A stretch of 64,000 bases of DNA from Primula veris. Taxonomy: Eukaryota; Streptophyta; Magnoliopsida; Ericales; Primulaceae. The DNA lies in NCBI GenBank assembly GCA_963682055.1, contig OY821751.1, positions 1 through 64,000 on the forward strand, given 5' to 3'. The notes under the pieces are model-generated. The model did not search any database. It was given only the letters and a program-made list of their open reading frames with translations, and had not been told where the DNA came from. A program made the translations under genes and the position numbers. Of the stretch, positions 31,311 through 41,650 are shown piece after piece (position 1 is the first letter of the stretch; each line of letters opens with the position of its first letter).

Positions 31311-31877
31311 GAACTTTGCTAGATTCATTATCTTTAAGTTGTTCTCATATTCAGCCATGTGTGAATAAGCTTAAAGCAAAAAGTGGGTTTATCCAACATG
31401 TAAGAAAAGCCTTTTTAGTGATTTTAAGCTGCATTGACACATTTGGTAGCTGAAAATTTAAGCTGGCTTAGTACAACATACAATTATTTTATTTACTAGA
31501 TTCCCAAAGGTACCAAATACTGTAGTGACCAATTCGTATTAGAGATAGATAATTGTTGGTAATATAAGCAGCTTGATGATAGGCCAGAATGTTTTTAGGG
31601 GCAGAATAGGTACAGTAATTGAAAAACTTCATTTTAGAAATATGATAGCTCCACTGCAGTGTTTTTCAGCAAAAAAGCTTGGGTTATATGTTTAAAGTTA
31701 AAGCCTCTTTATTCTTTGCTTAAAAGCTGGATTATCCAGCTAAATATCACAAAAAGAGCGGAAATCTGGAGCTTTTAAGATCCAGCTGAACAAGCACTAA
31801 TCTATTTGTGGAGTATTTCTTTTACACGGGTTCTCATGACCATTTCATTATTATTTATTTTTTTGCAAATTCGTTAG
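31311..31877. other. Intron remainder of the BIO3-BIO1 fragment
   Basis: Continues from the target duplication to the acceptor before 31878. It contains AAAGCTGGATTATCCAGCT near 31723-31741 and GATCCAGCTGAACAAGCACT near 31779, phrases typical of plant hAT-like MITEs, but no defined element ends. Confidence 0.45.
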
Positions 31878-33488
31878 GGTTTCAATGTTTGTGCTTTTGA
31901 TGACTTGACAGAATGGTTGAATGAAGTTATGCCTGCCTTTAACTATGTCAAAAAAGTTGTGCTTTCGTCTTTTAGAGAGAGAAAGGAGAGACTGCAAAAC
32001 ATGGCAAAAAGGAAAAAAATGTATTTTGGTGGCCATTCACTCAGCACAAACTTGTACCTGAGGAGTCCGTTTCAGTTATCAACTCTCGTTGTGGAGAGCA
32101 CTTTACAGTTCACAAGGTTAACTATATCTTCTATTGTTTTTAATTGTATTTTATAGTATTATAAATTTCATTCTTTTTTCGTGGTACAATAACCCGTTAA
32201 CAGAATCAAACTATTTGTATAATAGTGGAACTACTTATCCTAGTTTTGACTAATTGTACTGGGAAAGACAATAGGGCAAGTTATTGCACTAATCCATTTC
32301 ACGTTTTAGTTTTTTTCTTGGGAATGAATAGTTGAGCTACTTATCATAGTTACTTATCTGAGATAGTTTTCTTTGTTTTTTAATCCCACCCAGAGTTTGG
32401 AACATGACTTGCTCATGCAACAATTTGACGTTTGTGCAAGTTGGTGGATACAAAGACCTGACCAGACTTTACAGGTCACTTATCGTTGAATACTTATTTC
32501 ATAACTTAGTAGCTTTGGGTTGCTTTTATCTTCTTTTTTCCGTCTACAGGATTTTATGTAAGGATTGTTTACCATATTAAATATATCAATATAGGTGGTT
32601 ACAGATTGAGCTTGCAAGAGATATGGGTTATGCTGCTGCAAGGTATGGTCATGTGATGTTCCCTGAGAATGTTTACTAACCAGCTTTAGAATGTGCCGAG
32701 CTTTTGCTCCAAGGTGTCGGAAAAGGTTAGATTTTAATTGCTAACTCTATTAGCTATCTTTAAAGGCTATGCTTGTTTGATTTTTTAAAGTTATGCTGTG
32801 TGTTATCCTTGTATGAACAATTATACAAACTATATATTGGCATTCTGTTAAAAGGAAAATCAGTAGACTTAATTTGATTTGGATCTGCCAAGCTTTTGTT
32901 CAAAGGTGTGGGAAAAGCTTTAGATCTTCTGATAACTGTTCTTTAAATTCGGAACATATACTTGCTAGAAATGTTAACTGATTTGTTATTTGTTTTTCTT
33001 GCATACTTGAGTGTGTACCATTTACGATAACTTTTGTTAAGCCAAGTCCGATAAATTGAAATCAGTATAGAATTCATTTTTTCTGTGATGACTATTAGGA
33101 TGGGCTCTCGAGCTTTCTTTTTGGATAATGGATCAACAGCAATTGAAATTGCTCAGAAGATGGCATTTCGTAAATCCTTGTTTGATCATGACATCCTTAT
33201 AGACCATTCCAAGGGTGAAATTGCTGATAAATGTATTGTACTTGGGGTAATCTATATTCAAATATACAATCTTTTCATTTTTATTGTAATAATAGTCATT
33301 TTCAAATGGGTGGCAATGTGTCAGAGGGTGCTTGCCTTCTTTCACTTTCATTGTTCGGTTGTGGAAGCTACCTTAAGTATCATGTAATTTTGGTCATTAT
33401 TTTATTTTTAATTATAATATAGGTATTAGCTCTTCAAAGATCATATCGTGGTGATACATTGGGTACAATGGAAGCACGAGCGCCATCA

Positions 33489-34667
33489 AAGCGACTTTTA
33501 TAAAATGGCGGGACTTATAATTTATCGAAAATCAAATTCACGGAGTATTCAGACATTTTTTAAAAACCTCTATCCCTCACTGACTTTCCAGAAAAGACAG
33601 ACATAGAAATAATAGATATAGAGAGAGAACCAGCTTCTTTTGAGATAGCTTTCGGAGTTTCATCAGATCGGCCAAATATCAGATTAGATCTTTAAGTCTC
33701 TTGGAAGCAGACACTCGTATGTTTCCTTCTCTCTCTCTTTCTCTCTCTATATATACATATGTATTTATATATACATTTATGTATGTATGCATAATGTTTA
33801 TAGCTTCGATTTGTTTGATTTTTTGGTGACTTGTATTTGCTGAAGTAAATTGGTTTTTCAAATTGTTTTTAAAATATCAAGTGTTGCGTTGTGATGGATT
33901 TTTTTGAATTATTTCCTATGTCAAAAACTTATAATTTATAGATACACCATAGATTAGTTAGATCTATTTAGATGTAGTTGTGATTTTCATGTTTATAGTG
34001 TTTGTTTATGTTGTTTTTAAAGTTAAGTAGCATTCAGTTGTGATGGTTTTTGTTTTTAATTCTTTTATATCATAAAATTCATGCTCATTGAGCTTGTTTG
34101 GGAAGTTGTTAGACCTTTAACGAGAACCAATCAACCAGTAGTCAATTGCTTAATCCCATGAAATATAGGTGGGTTTGATTAAATCTTCCATACGTTGCCA
34201 GTTTATCAGTTCCTACTCATTAAATTTGCTTGGCATTGCTGATTTTTGACTAGGAGTTTTGGGCATATAGTTACAATTGGCCTTGATTGGTTGGATCTTT
34301 TAAGCTCAGTTTTGTTGTTTAAAAACCTGGAATCCATTGGATTTATCGGCTTAAAAGCTGTATACGTATATATGTGTGTCTCTTTATGTAATTTTGAGTT
34401 TCTAATTCCCTGTATTTAATGAACTAATAAGTTGTGCTGAACTTGTTTGGTCTGCTTAAACTCTGAAATAATTTTCACCCTAAATGACTAAATGAGGGCT
34501 CCAGGGTGGAGGCAACTACTAAGCTTTTCTCGAGATTAGTGGTACACTTGTTTGTGTCATTTTAAAATATGAGATAGAGTATATCTGTGTGTACATGTAT
34601 ATTGGTAGTTCTTTCTCTCTGATCTGTATGACTAATGGCTTTATTGGCTCCAACTATTATGCTTGGC
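33489..34667. other. Interval after the BIO3-BIO1 fragment, leader-like start
   Basis: Homology to BIO1 stops at APS (33488). What follows, to about 33718, has less extreme composition and ends at GACACTCGTATGTTTCC, a donor-like site followed by a TC-rich tract and (TA)n. This resembles a 5' leader plus first intron of an unknown gene. A 33-codon frame starts ATGGCGGGACTT near 33504. The block 33750-33812 repeats 24367-24425. Nothing else was recognised to 34667. Confidence 0.4.
33750..33812 (+). repeat. Dispersed repeat also at 24367-24425
   Basis: TTTATGTATGTATGCATAATGTTTATAGCTTCGATTTG matches the left copy with one substitution over its core. Confidence 0.7.
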
Positions 34668-34880
34668 TTAAATAATAAACTAGTTTATAAGCAAAGTGTC
34701 ATCTGGGTAAGATGTTTAGTAACCTAGACTATTAGTTATTTTTGGTCAAATAACTTACATGTTTAAAGTTAGATTTCCTAGCTTTTCTGAAAAACATTCA
34801 CTTTTTTTTTTAAAAAATGATTCACTAATTTCAAAATACAGGTTATATTTTGTGCAACCAATTGTCTCAAAAAAACTATT
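34668..34880 (+). repeat. Dispersed repeat, copy 1 (second copy at 36906-37100)
   Basis: TAAATAATAAACTAGTTTATAAGCAAA, CATCTGGG, CCTAGACTATTAG and TTTTTGGTCAAATAAC appear in the same order in both copies, and the similarity extends to GGTTATATTTTGTGCAACCAA. Scattered substitutions and indels point to an old duplication. Confidence 0.75.
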
Positions 34881-34940
34881 TATGACAGATAGATAGTGAA
34901 CCAAAAACTATTATAAGGGAAGTGAACATTTTAAAAAGGA

Positions 34941-34952
34941 ACGGAGGGAGTA
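34941..34952 (-). repeat. Stowaway-like MITE terminus
   Basis: ACGGAGGGAGTA preceded by AAAAGGA, the usual sequence at the end of Stowaway MITEs, next to TA. No matching second terminus was found within 500 bp. Confidence 0.4.
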
Positions 34953-35261
34953 CTAAATAAAATAAGTCATAAGCATAATTACCCAGATCGTACTCTCCGT
35001 CATTAACCAAACACCCATTCGTTGCGCCATGTTTCCCCCAAAAATGCCTTGCTTGTTCCAATTTCGACATCATTACATTTGGCTCATTTTCTCAATGTAA
35101 GAGGTTGCCTACTTTGTTTATAAGTACTGGTGAATTTGTTCGTCCATTTTTAATTCTGATATTTTGTTTACAACCTCTTCTAAGTCATTTGGTACGACCA
35201 GGAGCCAAACAATTTTTTATGAATTGAAGGAATTAAATTTGCACATATCCGTCTGTTAGTT

Positions 35262-35612
35262 GCCACAACTTGAAATTGGATTCTTTTTGTGCTTACTAGT
35301 TGAAATAACCGCAACCACAAACATTTAAAAGATTCACAATCATTTTAAACGGTTATTAATTGCAAACATGCAAATTATGTCTTTTTATATGGAGCCATTC
35401 TCTTTGTTTTGCATCTCCTGATAGTTCAGGTGCTGCCACTGAAGGTATTGATTAGATTATATTTTTTAGTGTTGCCAAAACTTGAAGTTGGATCCTTTTT
35501 GTGCTTACTAGTTGAAATAAACCGTAAGGACAAACATTTAAGTGATTCACAATCATTTTAAACGGTTATTAATTGCAAACATGTAAATTAAGTTTTTTTT
35601 ATATGGAGAAAT
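35262..35612 (+). repeat. Tandem duplication, about 140-bp units, period about 205
   Basis: Units 35262-35400 and 35471-35612 share TTTTTGTGCTTACTAGTTGAA, ATTCACAATCATTTTAAACG and GTTATTAATTGCAAACATG with about ten differences. They are separated by about 70 bp of unrelated sequence. Non-coding. Confidence 0.9.
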
Positions 35613-36571
35613 TCACTTTTCAGTTAGTAACATAATTAATTGCATATTAAAACTCATCTCTATGTAATCACTGAATGCTAAAGGTTTGTACTCACATCTG
35701 TGGACAGAGAATCCAACTTTCTACACATAACTTTACAATTCCTGAAATGAAAAAAAGCTATAATAACCAAACCATTGCATCACTTCGTATACTAATTGTT
35801 TTGTTTGCAACTTTGGTTTTCATGTTAGTACACTGCAATTGACCATCAAATTTTTTTTGTCACGTAGAATACAAATTATTAGGAGAAAACTCGCATACAT
35901 GCAGATCATATACTAGTGAAATGAAAGGGGGAGTTTGTACTTGTATGACGAGGGTGCACGCAATAGCCGGGGGTGATAACAGGGTTACTTGCGTAATTTA
36001 TGAATGATGGTTTATTTGTATTGCTTCGTAAATATTTAATTCTCAAAGATGTTTGTGCAAATTTATGTTTACCTTAAAACCCATAAATCCATTTTTCCTA
36101 CTTGTATCTTTTTCTAATTTTTTTTGTTTATATTTTGTTCATACATAGCTTTTAAAACTACTCAGAAGACAGCTTTTCTACCAGCTTTTAAGTTGTTTTC
36201 ACATAGCTTTAAAAACTCGTTAAAAGACAGCTCGAATGCTTTGTCTGTCTATGACATTCAGTTCGAACGAAATAGCTCTAGTTTTAGCAAACGACAACCA
36301 AATACGCCTTTTGCAAATTATGAAGCTTTCTTCTCACTGAACTTCGGTAGTAGCTTAGCTTCTGTTGTAATGTTTTTGTAGAAGGCTGTAACTTTTGTGG
36401 TTTTAGCGATATTTACTCTTAGATATGTTTTTGTATGTATTCTTACTTGACTTTTATTTATACACCCTAGAGGCTTTTTTTAACTGTTTCGATCAATGGC
36501 TTTTTAAAACTGATTTTCAGAAAAGAATAAAATCATGCATACTCATCAACTTGTTCCAAACTATTTGACAG
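35613..36571. other. AT-rich interval, possible hAT-like MITE debris
   Basis: Near 36145-36310 phrases such as CAGCTTTTCTACCAGCTTTTAAG and GACAACCAAATACGCCTTTT resemble ends of plant non-autonomous hAT elements. No 8-bp target duplication or clean terminal repeats were seen. The 85-codon frame 36124-36381 lies in this debris and is not supported as a gene. Confidence 0.4.
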
Positions 36572-36663
36572 GTTGGTTTGGATTATTGGAATTCTCTTGT
36601 TCTCTTAACAGTAGCCACAATATGAATAATCCGGCTGCAACAACAAACATGATCAGACTGCAG
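36572..36663 (+). pseudogene. Exon-like fragment of an unidentified protein (inverted copy of 3588-3688)
   Basis: Acceptor CTATTTGACAG, a 92-bp open block reading GWFGLLEFSCSLNSSHNMN then NPAATTNMIRLQ, and donor GTACTT. This copy is one continuous frame and looks better preserved than the 3.6-kb copy. The residues before the acceptor (CATCAACTTGTTCCAAAC) are also conserved between the two loci, so the duplicated block includes intron. I do not recognise the family, and no further exons were identified nearby. Confidence 0.5.
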
Positions 36664-36905
36664 GTACTTTGTTTCTAACGGTCCTCTGTTTTTTTTTTAA
36701 TTAATATTTAGCATGGCTTATTTTTTTGGATTGGGCTACTTTTAGTTTCTGTACCTTTAGACCTAAGTATTGGTGGAAATTATATTTCTTACAGACCTAT
36801 TAGTACATCATACTACTATAGTTCATAGTTCACTCACTAATCTAAAAACTTCCCCAACCTTTCAAAATCCACATGATTAGATCTTTCTCTGAATTGAATG
36901 AATTG

Positions 36906-37100
36906 CTCGGTTTAAATAATAAACTAGCTTATAAGCAAATCGACATCTGGGAAACATGCTTAATAGCCTAGATTATTAGCTACTTTTGGCCAAATAACCT
37001 ACAGGTTTTTGGTTTGAATTTCTAGCATTTTTGAAAAAGAGTAATTTTTTTTTGAAATGATTTTAAAAAAAACGAGGTTATATTTTTTGCAACCAAATGA
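36906..37100 (+). repeat. Dispersed repeat, copy 2 (first copy at 34668-34880)
   Basis: See the first copy: TTTAAATAATAAACTAGCTTATAAGC, CATCTGGG and TTTTGGCCAAATAACCTACAGG in the same order. The minus-strand 77-codon frame over it is a by-product of AT-rich DNA. Confidence 0.75.
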
Positions 37101-38035
37101 TTCACTTTCAGCAGCCTTTTCTCTAAGTCGTATATCATTTGTCCCTTTGTAATTGACTGATGCTATGTTTATATGTGAATTGGTGGTGCTTATAGTCATA
37201 TCTTTTAAGGTCGAAAGAAATACAAAAATCAATACTAAACCATAGTTGATTGCCGATAATAATTAAAGTATTAAACTGCTGGTTGTTTTAACCCACCAAG
37301 CCTTAGTAGTAATAAGCGGCAATAAATCATTTTAGAGAGAGACAAAAAAGCCTAAATTGCTTATGGGTGATCGGAAATTACATTCTCTTCCTCTCTCTAA
37401 AAAAACATACTCCTAATATATATATATAGAGAGAGAGACGTTGATTTTTTACAGAAGATCTATCCAAACAAATTCAAATAATAAGGTCTAACTCCTAATA
37501 TTTTTTAATATCTTAGTTAAATAATACTCATCATTATTATATTATTATTATTATATGTACAAATATCATTTACTATATGTTTTTTGTAATTATGGGAGAT
37601 TTTTTCATTCTAGTCAAATCGAGAGGGGGTGATGTCCCGATCTCTGACAAAGAGTGAATTTCCCCCCAGATATTACATGTTTTCCTATCTTTATTAACTG
37701 TAACTCTATTTCAACTACTACTATTCTAATTCCTATTTTGGTGGGGGTTTACAAAATGGCTAATTAATAAGATTTCAATTAATAATTAATTTTAATTAAA
37801 TTTAGATAACTTTGTTAAGTTAATACACTAATGTGAAGATTAAATTTAAGTTAAAATGTCTCATTTAAATGATGATGTGTCAAAATTAATATTGTTAAAA
37901 TTAAAACAACTGTAGTGGATGCTCTAAACAACTTAAAAGACTACAGAAAGCTGTTTTAAAAGCTATTTTAGTGAATGTTTTACTTCGGTATGAAGGATTT
38001 TTTTTTTTCCATAAAGGACCTAAAATAGCTCATCA
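37101..38035. other. AT-rich interval, nothing recognised
   Basis: Contains a (TA)n(GA)n tract at about 37416-37438 and (TTA)n near 37540-37552. A minor phrase (TTAAAAGACTACAGAAAGCTG) recalls the MITE-like debris above. No gene was seen. Confidence 0.5.
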
Positions 38036-38130
38036 AAAAACCCTGAACCCCTCTGAAACCATGAACCCCTCAGAACCCAGGTCTCTAGCGTATAAGTGAA
38101 CCGCTCCACCATTAGGCCACTATCCAACTT
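38036..38130 (-). repeat. C-rich tract plus tRNA-like remnant beside element D
   Basis: ACCCTGAACCCCTCTGAAACC repeats at 38036-38078 are followed by a sequence whose minus strand holds TGGCCTAATGG, a perfect fit to the pol III A box, and GACCTGGGTTC as a partial B box. It is the counterpart of 5245-5410, which supports a shared composite repeat. The following ATTTCCTCCATTTTTATTTAA block (38142 on) also matches 5429 onward. Confidence 0.6.
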
Positions 38131-38221
38131 ATGTATATATATTTCCTCCATTTTTATTTAATTTCTTCTATTGGTTGAATACTTAATTCCCCAATTACCT
38201 AGAACATTTATTTGCATCTAC

Positions 38222-38288
38222 ACGGATTCCAACCCGAGCCTCCAGGCGTGTCAGAGTAACAGTCTACCAATGGACCACTATGCGAGTT
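38222..38288 (-). repeat. tRNA-Gly-like remnant
   Basis: Minus strand: GCATAGTGGTCCATTGGTAG resembles the start of tRNA-Gly (A box included), then ACTCTGACACGCCTG in the anticodon-arm place and GGCTCGGGTTGGAATCC as T-arm/B box. The acceptor stem does not pair, so this is a tRNA-derived pseudogene or SINE head, not a functional tRNA. Confidence 0.6.
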
Positions 38289-38385
38289 GTGAAGAATGAC
38301 TCCTTTATTATTTACCTTGTGTTGCAACAATGTTACCAATATTAAGAGCTTTAATTTACATTTTAACTAAAAAAAATTAGTTCAT

Positions 38386-38648
38386 TTCAATATTTTAAAA
38401 TCACAAACAAACCAAATAGGTAGTAAATTACAAAAAAACTTTATTTGTCAAAATTTGAACTTGAAAATACACGAGCAAGAATGTGATAGACCAACACTAA
38501 AAACATTAATATAGATGACTAGTATTTTCATTCTAGTATGTACATATTCACCATCAATTTCAATACATAGTTAAATAAAACTCAAATTTAGACGAGAATC
38601 CATAATAGGTCCACCAAATTGAAGAAAATACGATCATTATACAAACGA
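38386..38648 (+). repeat. Element D, copy 3, ending at the satellite array
   Basis: From TTTCAATATTTTAAAATCAC through GAATGTGATAGACCAACACT, ATGTACATATTCACCATCAA and TACATAGTTAAATAAAACTC to ATTATACAAACGA it follows copies 1 and 2. Homology ceases at about 38648, where the other copies continue GTATACGTCCATTCACCCAC and this one becomes the first satellite monomer. Confidence 0.85.
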
Positions 38649-39339
38649 AAAAACGTTAAAAACCGTGTAATATAAACCATAAATACAAGAAATAAAATGA
38701 CAATCTAAAATTTGAATAAAAGCGTGTAGGCCACAAAATAATGCAAAAAAGGGTAGAAATGGAAAACGGTAAAGAAGTGTACTAAGCCATAAATACAAGA
38801 AAAAATAAAATCTCAATAAAAGCGTGTTATATAGGCTACAAAATCATGAAAAAAAAAAGGAATAAATGAATAATGGTAAAAAAACGTGTTAAATAATCCA
38901 TAAATCCAAGAAATAAAAAATCTCAATAAAAATGTGTGCTATAAGCCACAAAATTATGTAAAAAATGGTAGAAACGAAAAACAGTAAAACCATGTATTAT
39001 AGGCCATAAATCGAAGAAAGAAAATAACAATTTAAAATCTCAATAAAATCGTGGCCACAAAATCATGAAAAAAAACGCATAAACAAAAAAAACCGTGCAT
39101 TATAATAATATATAAATTCAAGAAATAAAATAACAATGTAAAATATCAATAAAAGCATGTGCTATAGGTCACAAAATCATGCAAAATAGGGTGAAACGAA
39201 AAAAATTGTAAAAAGCATTAATCCAAGAAAGAGAAAAAGACAAACTAAAATATTAATAAAAGCGTGAGCCAAATGCGACAAATTAATGCAAAAAAGGGCA
39301 CAAACGAAAAATGTTAAAAACTGTGTAATATTACCCATT

Positions 39340-39958
39340 TGTTCCTGAATGGTGTACCCATTTATGCTTGAATGGTGTATCCATTTTTTCTTGAATGGTG
39401 TAACTATTTGTGTTTGAATGGTGTATCCATTTTTTCTTGAATGGTGTAACTATTGGTGCTTGAATGGTGTACCCATTTGTTCTTGAATGGTGTATCTATT
39501 TTTTTTGATTTTTTTTCTCACTTTTTTTTCCGACTATTTTTTCAACATTTTTTTGTTTGGTGTATCCATTTGTTCTTAAATGGTTTTGTCATTTATGCTT
39601 GAATGGTGTACCCATTTGTGTTTGAATGTGTACCCATTTGTTCTTCAATGGTGTATCCATTTTTTCTTTAATGGTGTATCTATTTTTTCTTTAATGGTGT
39701 AACTATTTTTGCTTGAATGGTGTACCCATTTGTTCTTGAATGGTATATCCATTTTTTCCGACTTTTTTTTCGACTTTTATTTCCGACTTTTATTCCGACT
39801 TTTATTTCCGATTTTCCGACTTTTTTTTGAATGTGTATCCATTTGTTTTTGAACGGTGTTGTCATCTGTACTTGAATGGTGTAACCATTTGTGCTTGAAT
39901 GGTGTATCCATTTGTTCTTAAATGGTTGTCATTTGTGCTTGAATGGTGTACCCATTTG
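39340..39958 (+). repeat. 23-bp minisatellite inside the satellite array (CTTGAATGGTGTACCCATTTG)
   Basis: About 20 units of 23 bp alternate GTACCCATTTGT, GTATCCATTTTTT and GTAACTATTTGT versions. Two T-rich interruptions with TTTTTTCCGACTTTTTTT (about 39505-39552 and 39756-39822) break it up. It joins satellite sequence directly on both sides (AATATTACCCATTTG on the left, CCCATTTGTGATAGGCC on the right). Confidence 0.93.
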
Positions 39959-39959
39959 T

Positions 39960-41650
39960 GATAGGCCACGAAATCAAGTATAAAATGGCTGAAACGAAAA
40001 ATGATAAAAACCGTGTACTATAGCCATAAATCCAAGAAATAGAAGGAAAATTTGAAATCTCAATAAAAATATATGCTATGGGCCATAAAATCAAGTGAAA
40101 AGGAGCTGAAACGAAAAACGATAAAAACTGTGTAATATAAGACATAATTCCAAGAAATAAAATGTCGATGTAAAATCTCGATAAATGTGTGTTATATAGT
40201 TCAAAAAAGCATGCAAAAAAATGCCGTAACAAAAAATGGTAAAAACCGTGTCCTAAGCCATAAATCCAAGTAATAAAATGACAATGTAGAATATTCAAAA
40301 AAGGATAGAAATGAAAAACAGTAAAAACCGTGTACTATACGTCATAAATCCACGAAAAAAAAGAACAATTTAAAATCTCATTAAAAGCGTGTGCTATAGG
40401 TCACAAAATCGTGCAAAAAAGGGCATAAACGAAAAACAGTAAAAAGCGTGTACAATAAGCCATAAATCCAAGAAATAAATGATAATGTCAAATATCAAGA
40501 AAAGCGTGTGTTAGGCAACAAAATCATGCACTAAATGGCATAAACGAAAAATGACAAAAAGCGTGTACTATATGCCATATATTCAAAAAAGAAAAACACA
40601 ATATAAAATCTCAATAAAAGCATTTGCTATAGGCCACAAAACCATGCAAAAAAGGGAGGAAATGAAAAACGGTAAAAACCTTGCACTATAGGTCATAAAC
40701 CCAAGAAAGAAAAGTGCAATTTAAAATTTCAATAAAAGCATTTGCTATAGGCCACAAAATCAAGTAAAAAAGGGCTGAAACGAAAAATGATAAAAACTGT
40801 GTACTATAAGCCATAAATCCAAAAAATAAAATGTCGATTTAAAATCTCGATAAAAGTGTGTTATATAGTCTACAAAATCATGCAAAAAAATGCAGTAACA
40901 AAAAAAACCGTGTCCTATATGCCTTAAATCCAAGAAATAAAATGACAATGTAAAATATCAATAAAAGCATGTGCTATATGCCACAAAATCATACAAAAAA
41001 TGGTAGAAATTAAAAACACTAAAAACGGTGTACTATAATCAATAAATCCAAGTAATAAAATGACAATAATAAATCTTCATAAAATTGTGTGCTATAGGTC
41101 ACAAAATCATGTAAAAAAATGTAGAAACGAAAAACAGTAAAAATCGTGTACTACGGCATAAATCCACACAAAAAAATGACAATTTAAAATCTCTATAAAA
41201 GCGTGTGCTATATAACACAAAATCATGCAAAAAAGGGCATAAACGAAAAATGCAAAAAAGCATGTACTATAGGCCATATATCCAAAAAAGAAAACACAAT
41301 ATAAAATTTCAATAAAAGCGTGTGCTAGGCCACAAAATCATACAAAAAATGGAGGAAAAGAAAAACAATATAAAATCTCAATAAAAGCGTGGGCCATAAA
41401 ATAATGCAAAAAAAGGCATAAACGAAAAACAGTAAAAACCTTGTGCGATAAGCCATAAATCCAATAAATAAATGACAATGTTTAATATCAAGAAAAGCGT
41501 GTTCTATAGGCAACAAAAGCATGCACTAAATGGCATAAACGAAAAATGACAAAAAGCGTGTACTTATAGGCTATATATCCAAAAAAGATAAACACAATAT
41601 AAATCTAAATAATAGCGTGTGCTATAGCCCACAAAATCATGCAAAAAAGA
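39960..41650 (+). repeat. Duplicated block within the satellite, copy 1
   Basis: Shares rare private variants, in order, with 54177-55950: AAAATATATGCTATGGGCCA against AAAATATATCCTATGGGCCA, ATAAGACATAATTCCAAG, GTTCTATAGGCAACAAAAGC and TATCCAAAAAAGATAAACA followed by AATATAAATCT. The offset grows slightly from about 14,217 to 14,295 bp, so small indels have accumulated. The left end of the similarity coincides with the edge of the 23-bp minisatellite. Confidence 0.85.

Larger units (their letters stand above)
25728..33488 (+). pseudogene. BIO3-BIO1: BIO3-BIO1 fragment (dethiobiotin synthetase/DAPA aminotransferase), split by a retrotransposon
   Basis: The intact plant gene encodes a fused biotin-synthesis enzyme: BIO3 makes dethiobiotin and BIO1 is the PLP-dependent 7,8-diaminopelargonate aminotransferase. 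Exon-like blocks: about 25728-25859 (LGGILSTIS, DNGLVNEVPL; BIO3 part), 31878-32116 (AFDDLTEWLNEVMPAF, then in another frame WWPFTQHKLVPEESVSVI), 32394-32474 (QQFDVCASWW), 32605-32725 (ELARDMGYAAARYGHVMFPE), 33099-33246 (DNGSTAIEIAQKMAFRK) and 33423-33488 (SYRGDTLGTMEARAPS). GT/AG borders survive at most junctions. Lesions: stop TAG at 25851-25853, frameshift near 32018-32027, stop TAA at 32677-32679, one-base loss near 33105, a probable AG-to-AA acceptor change at 25726-25727, and homology ending at 33488 with most of the aminotransferase missing. The LTR element entered the intron 14 bp after the first donor. Subtracting it leaves about 2.3 kb of fragment. Confidence 0.88.

Noticed and set aside
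31905..32156. 83-codon plus-strand protein as an intact small gene
   Set aside because: It is a BIO3-BIO1 exon read across a frameshift (WWPFTQH is in another frame) and into the following intron.
36124..36381. 85-codon plus-strand frame as a gene
   Set aside because: It lies in MITE-like repeat debris, has no recognisable domain and no supporting context.
38222..38288. Functional tRNA-Gly gene
   Set aside because: Acceptor stem does not pair, the T arm is altered and the anticodon loop is not a normal Gly loop.
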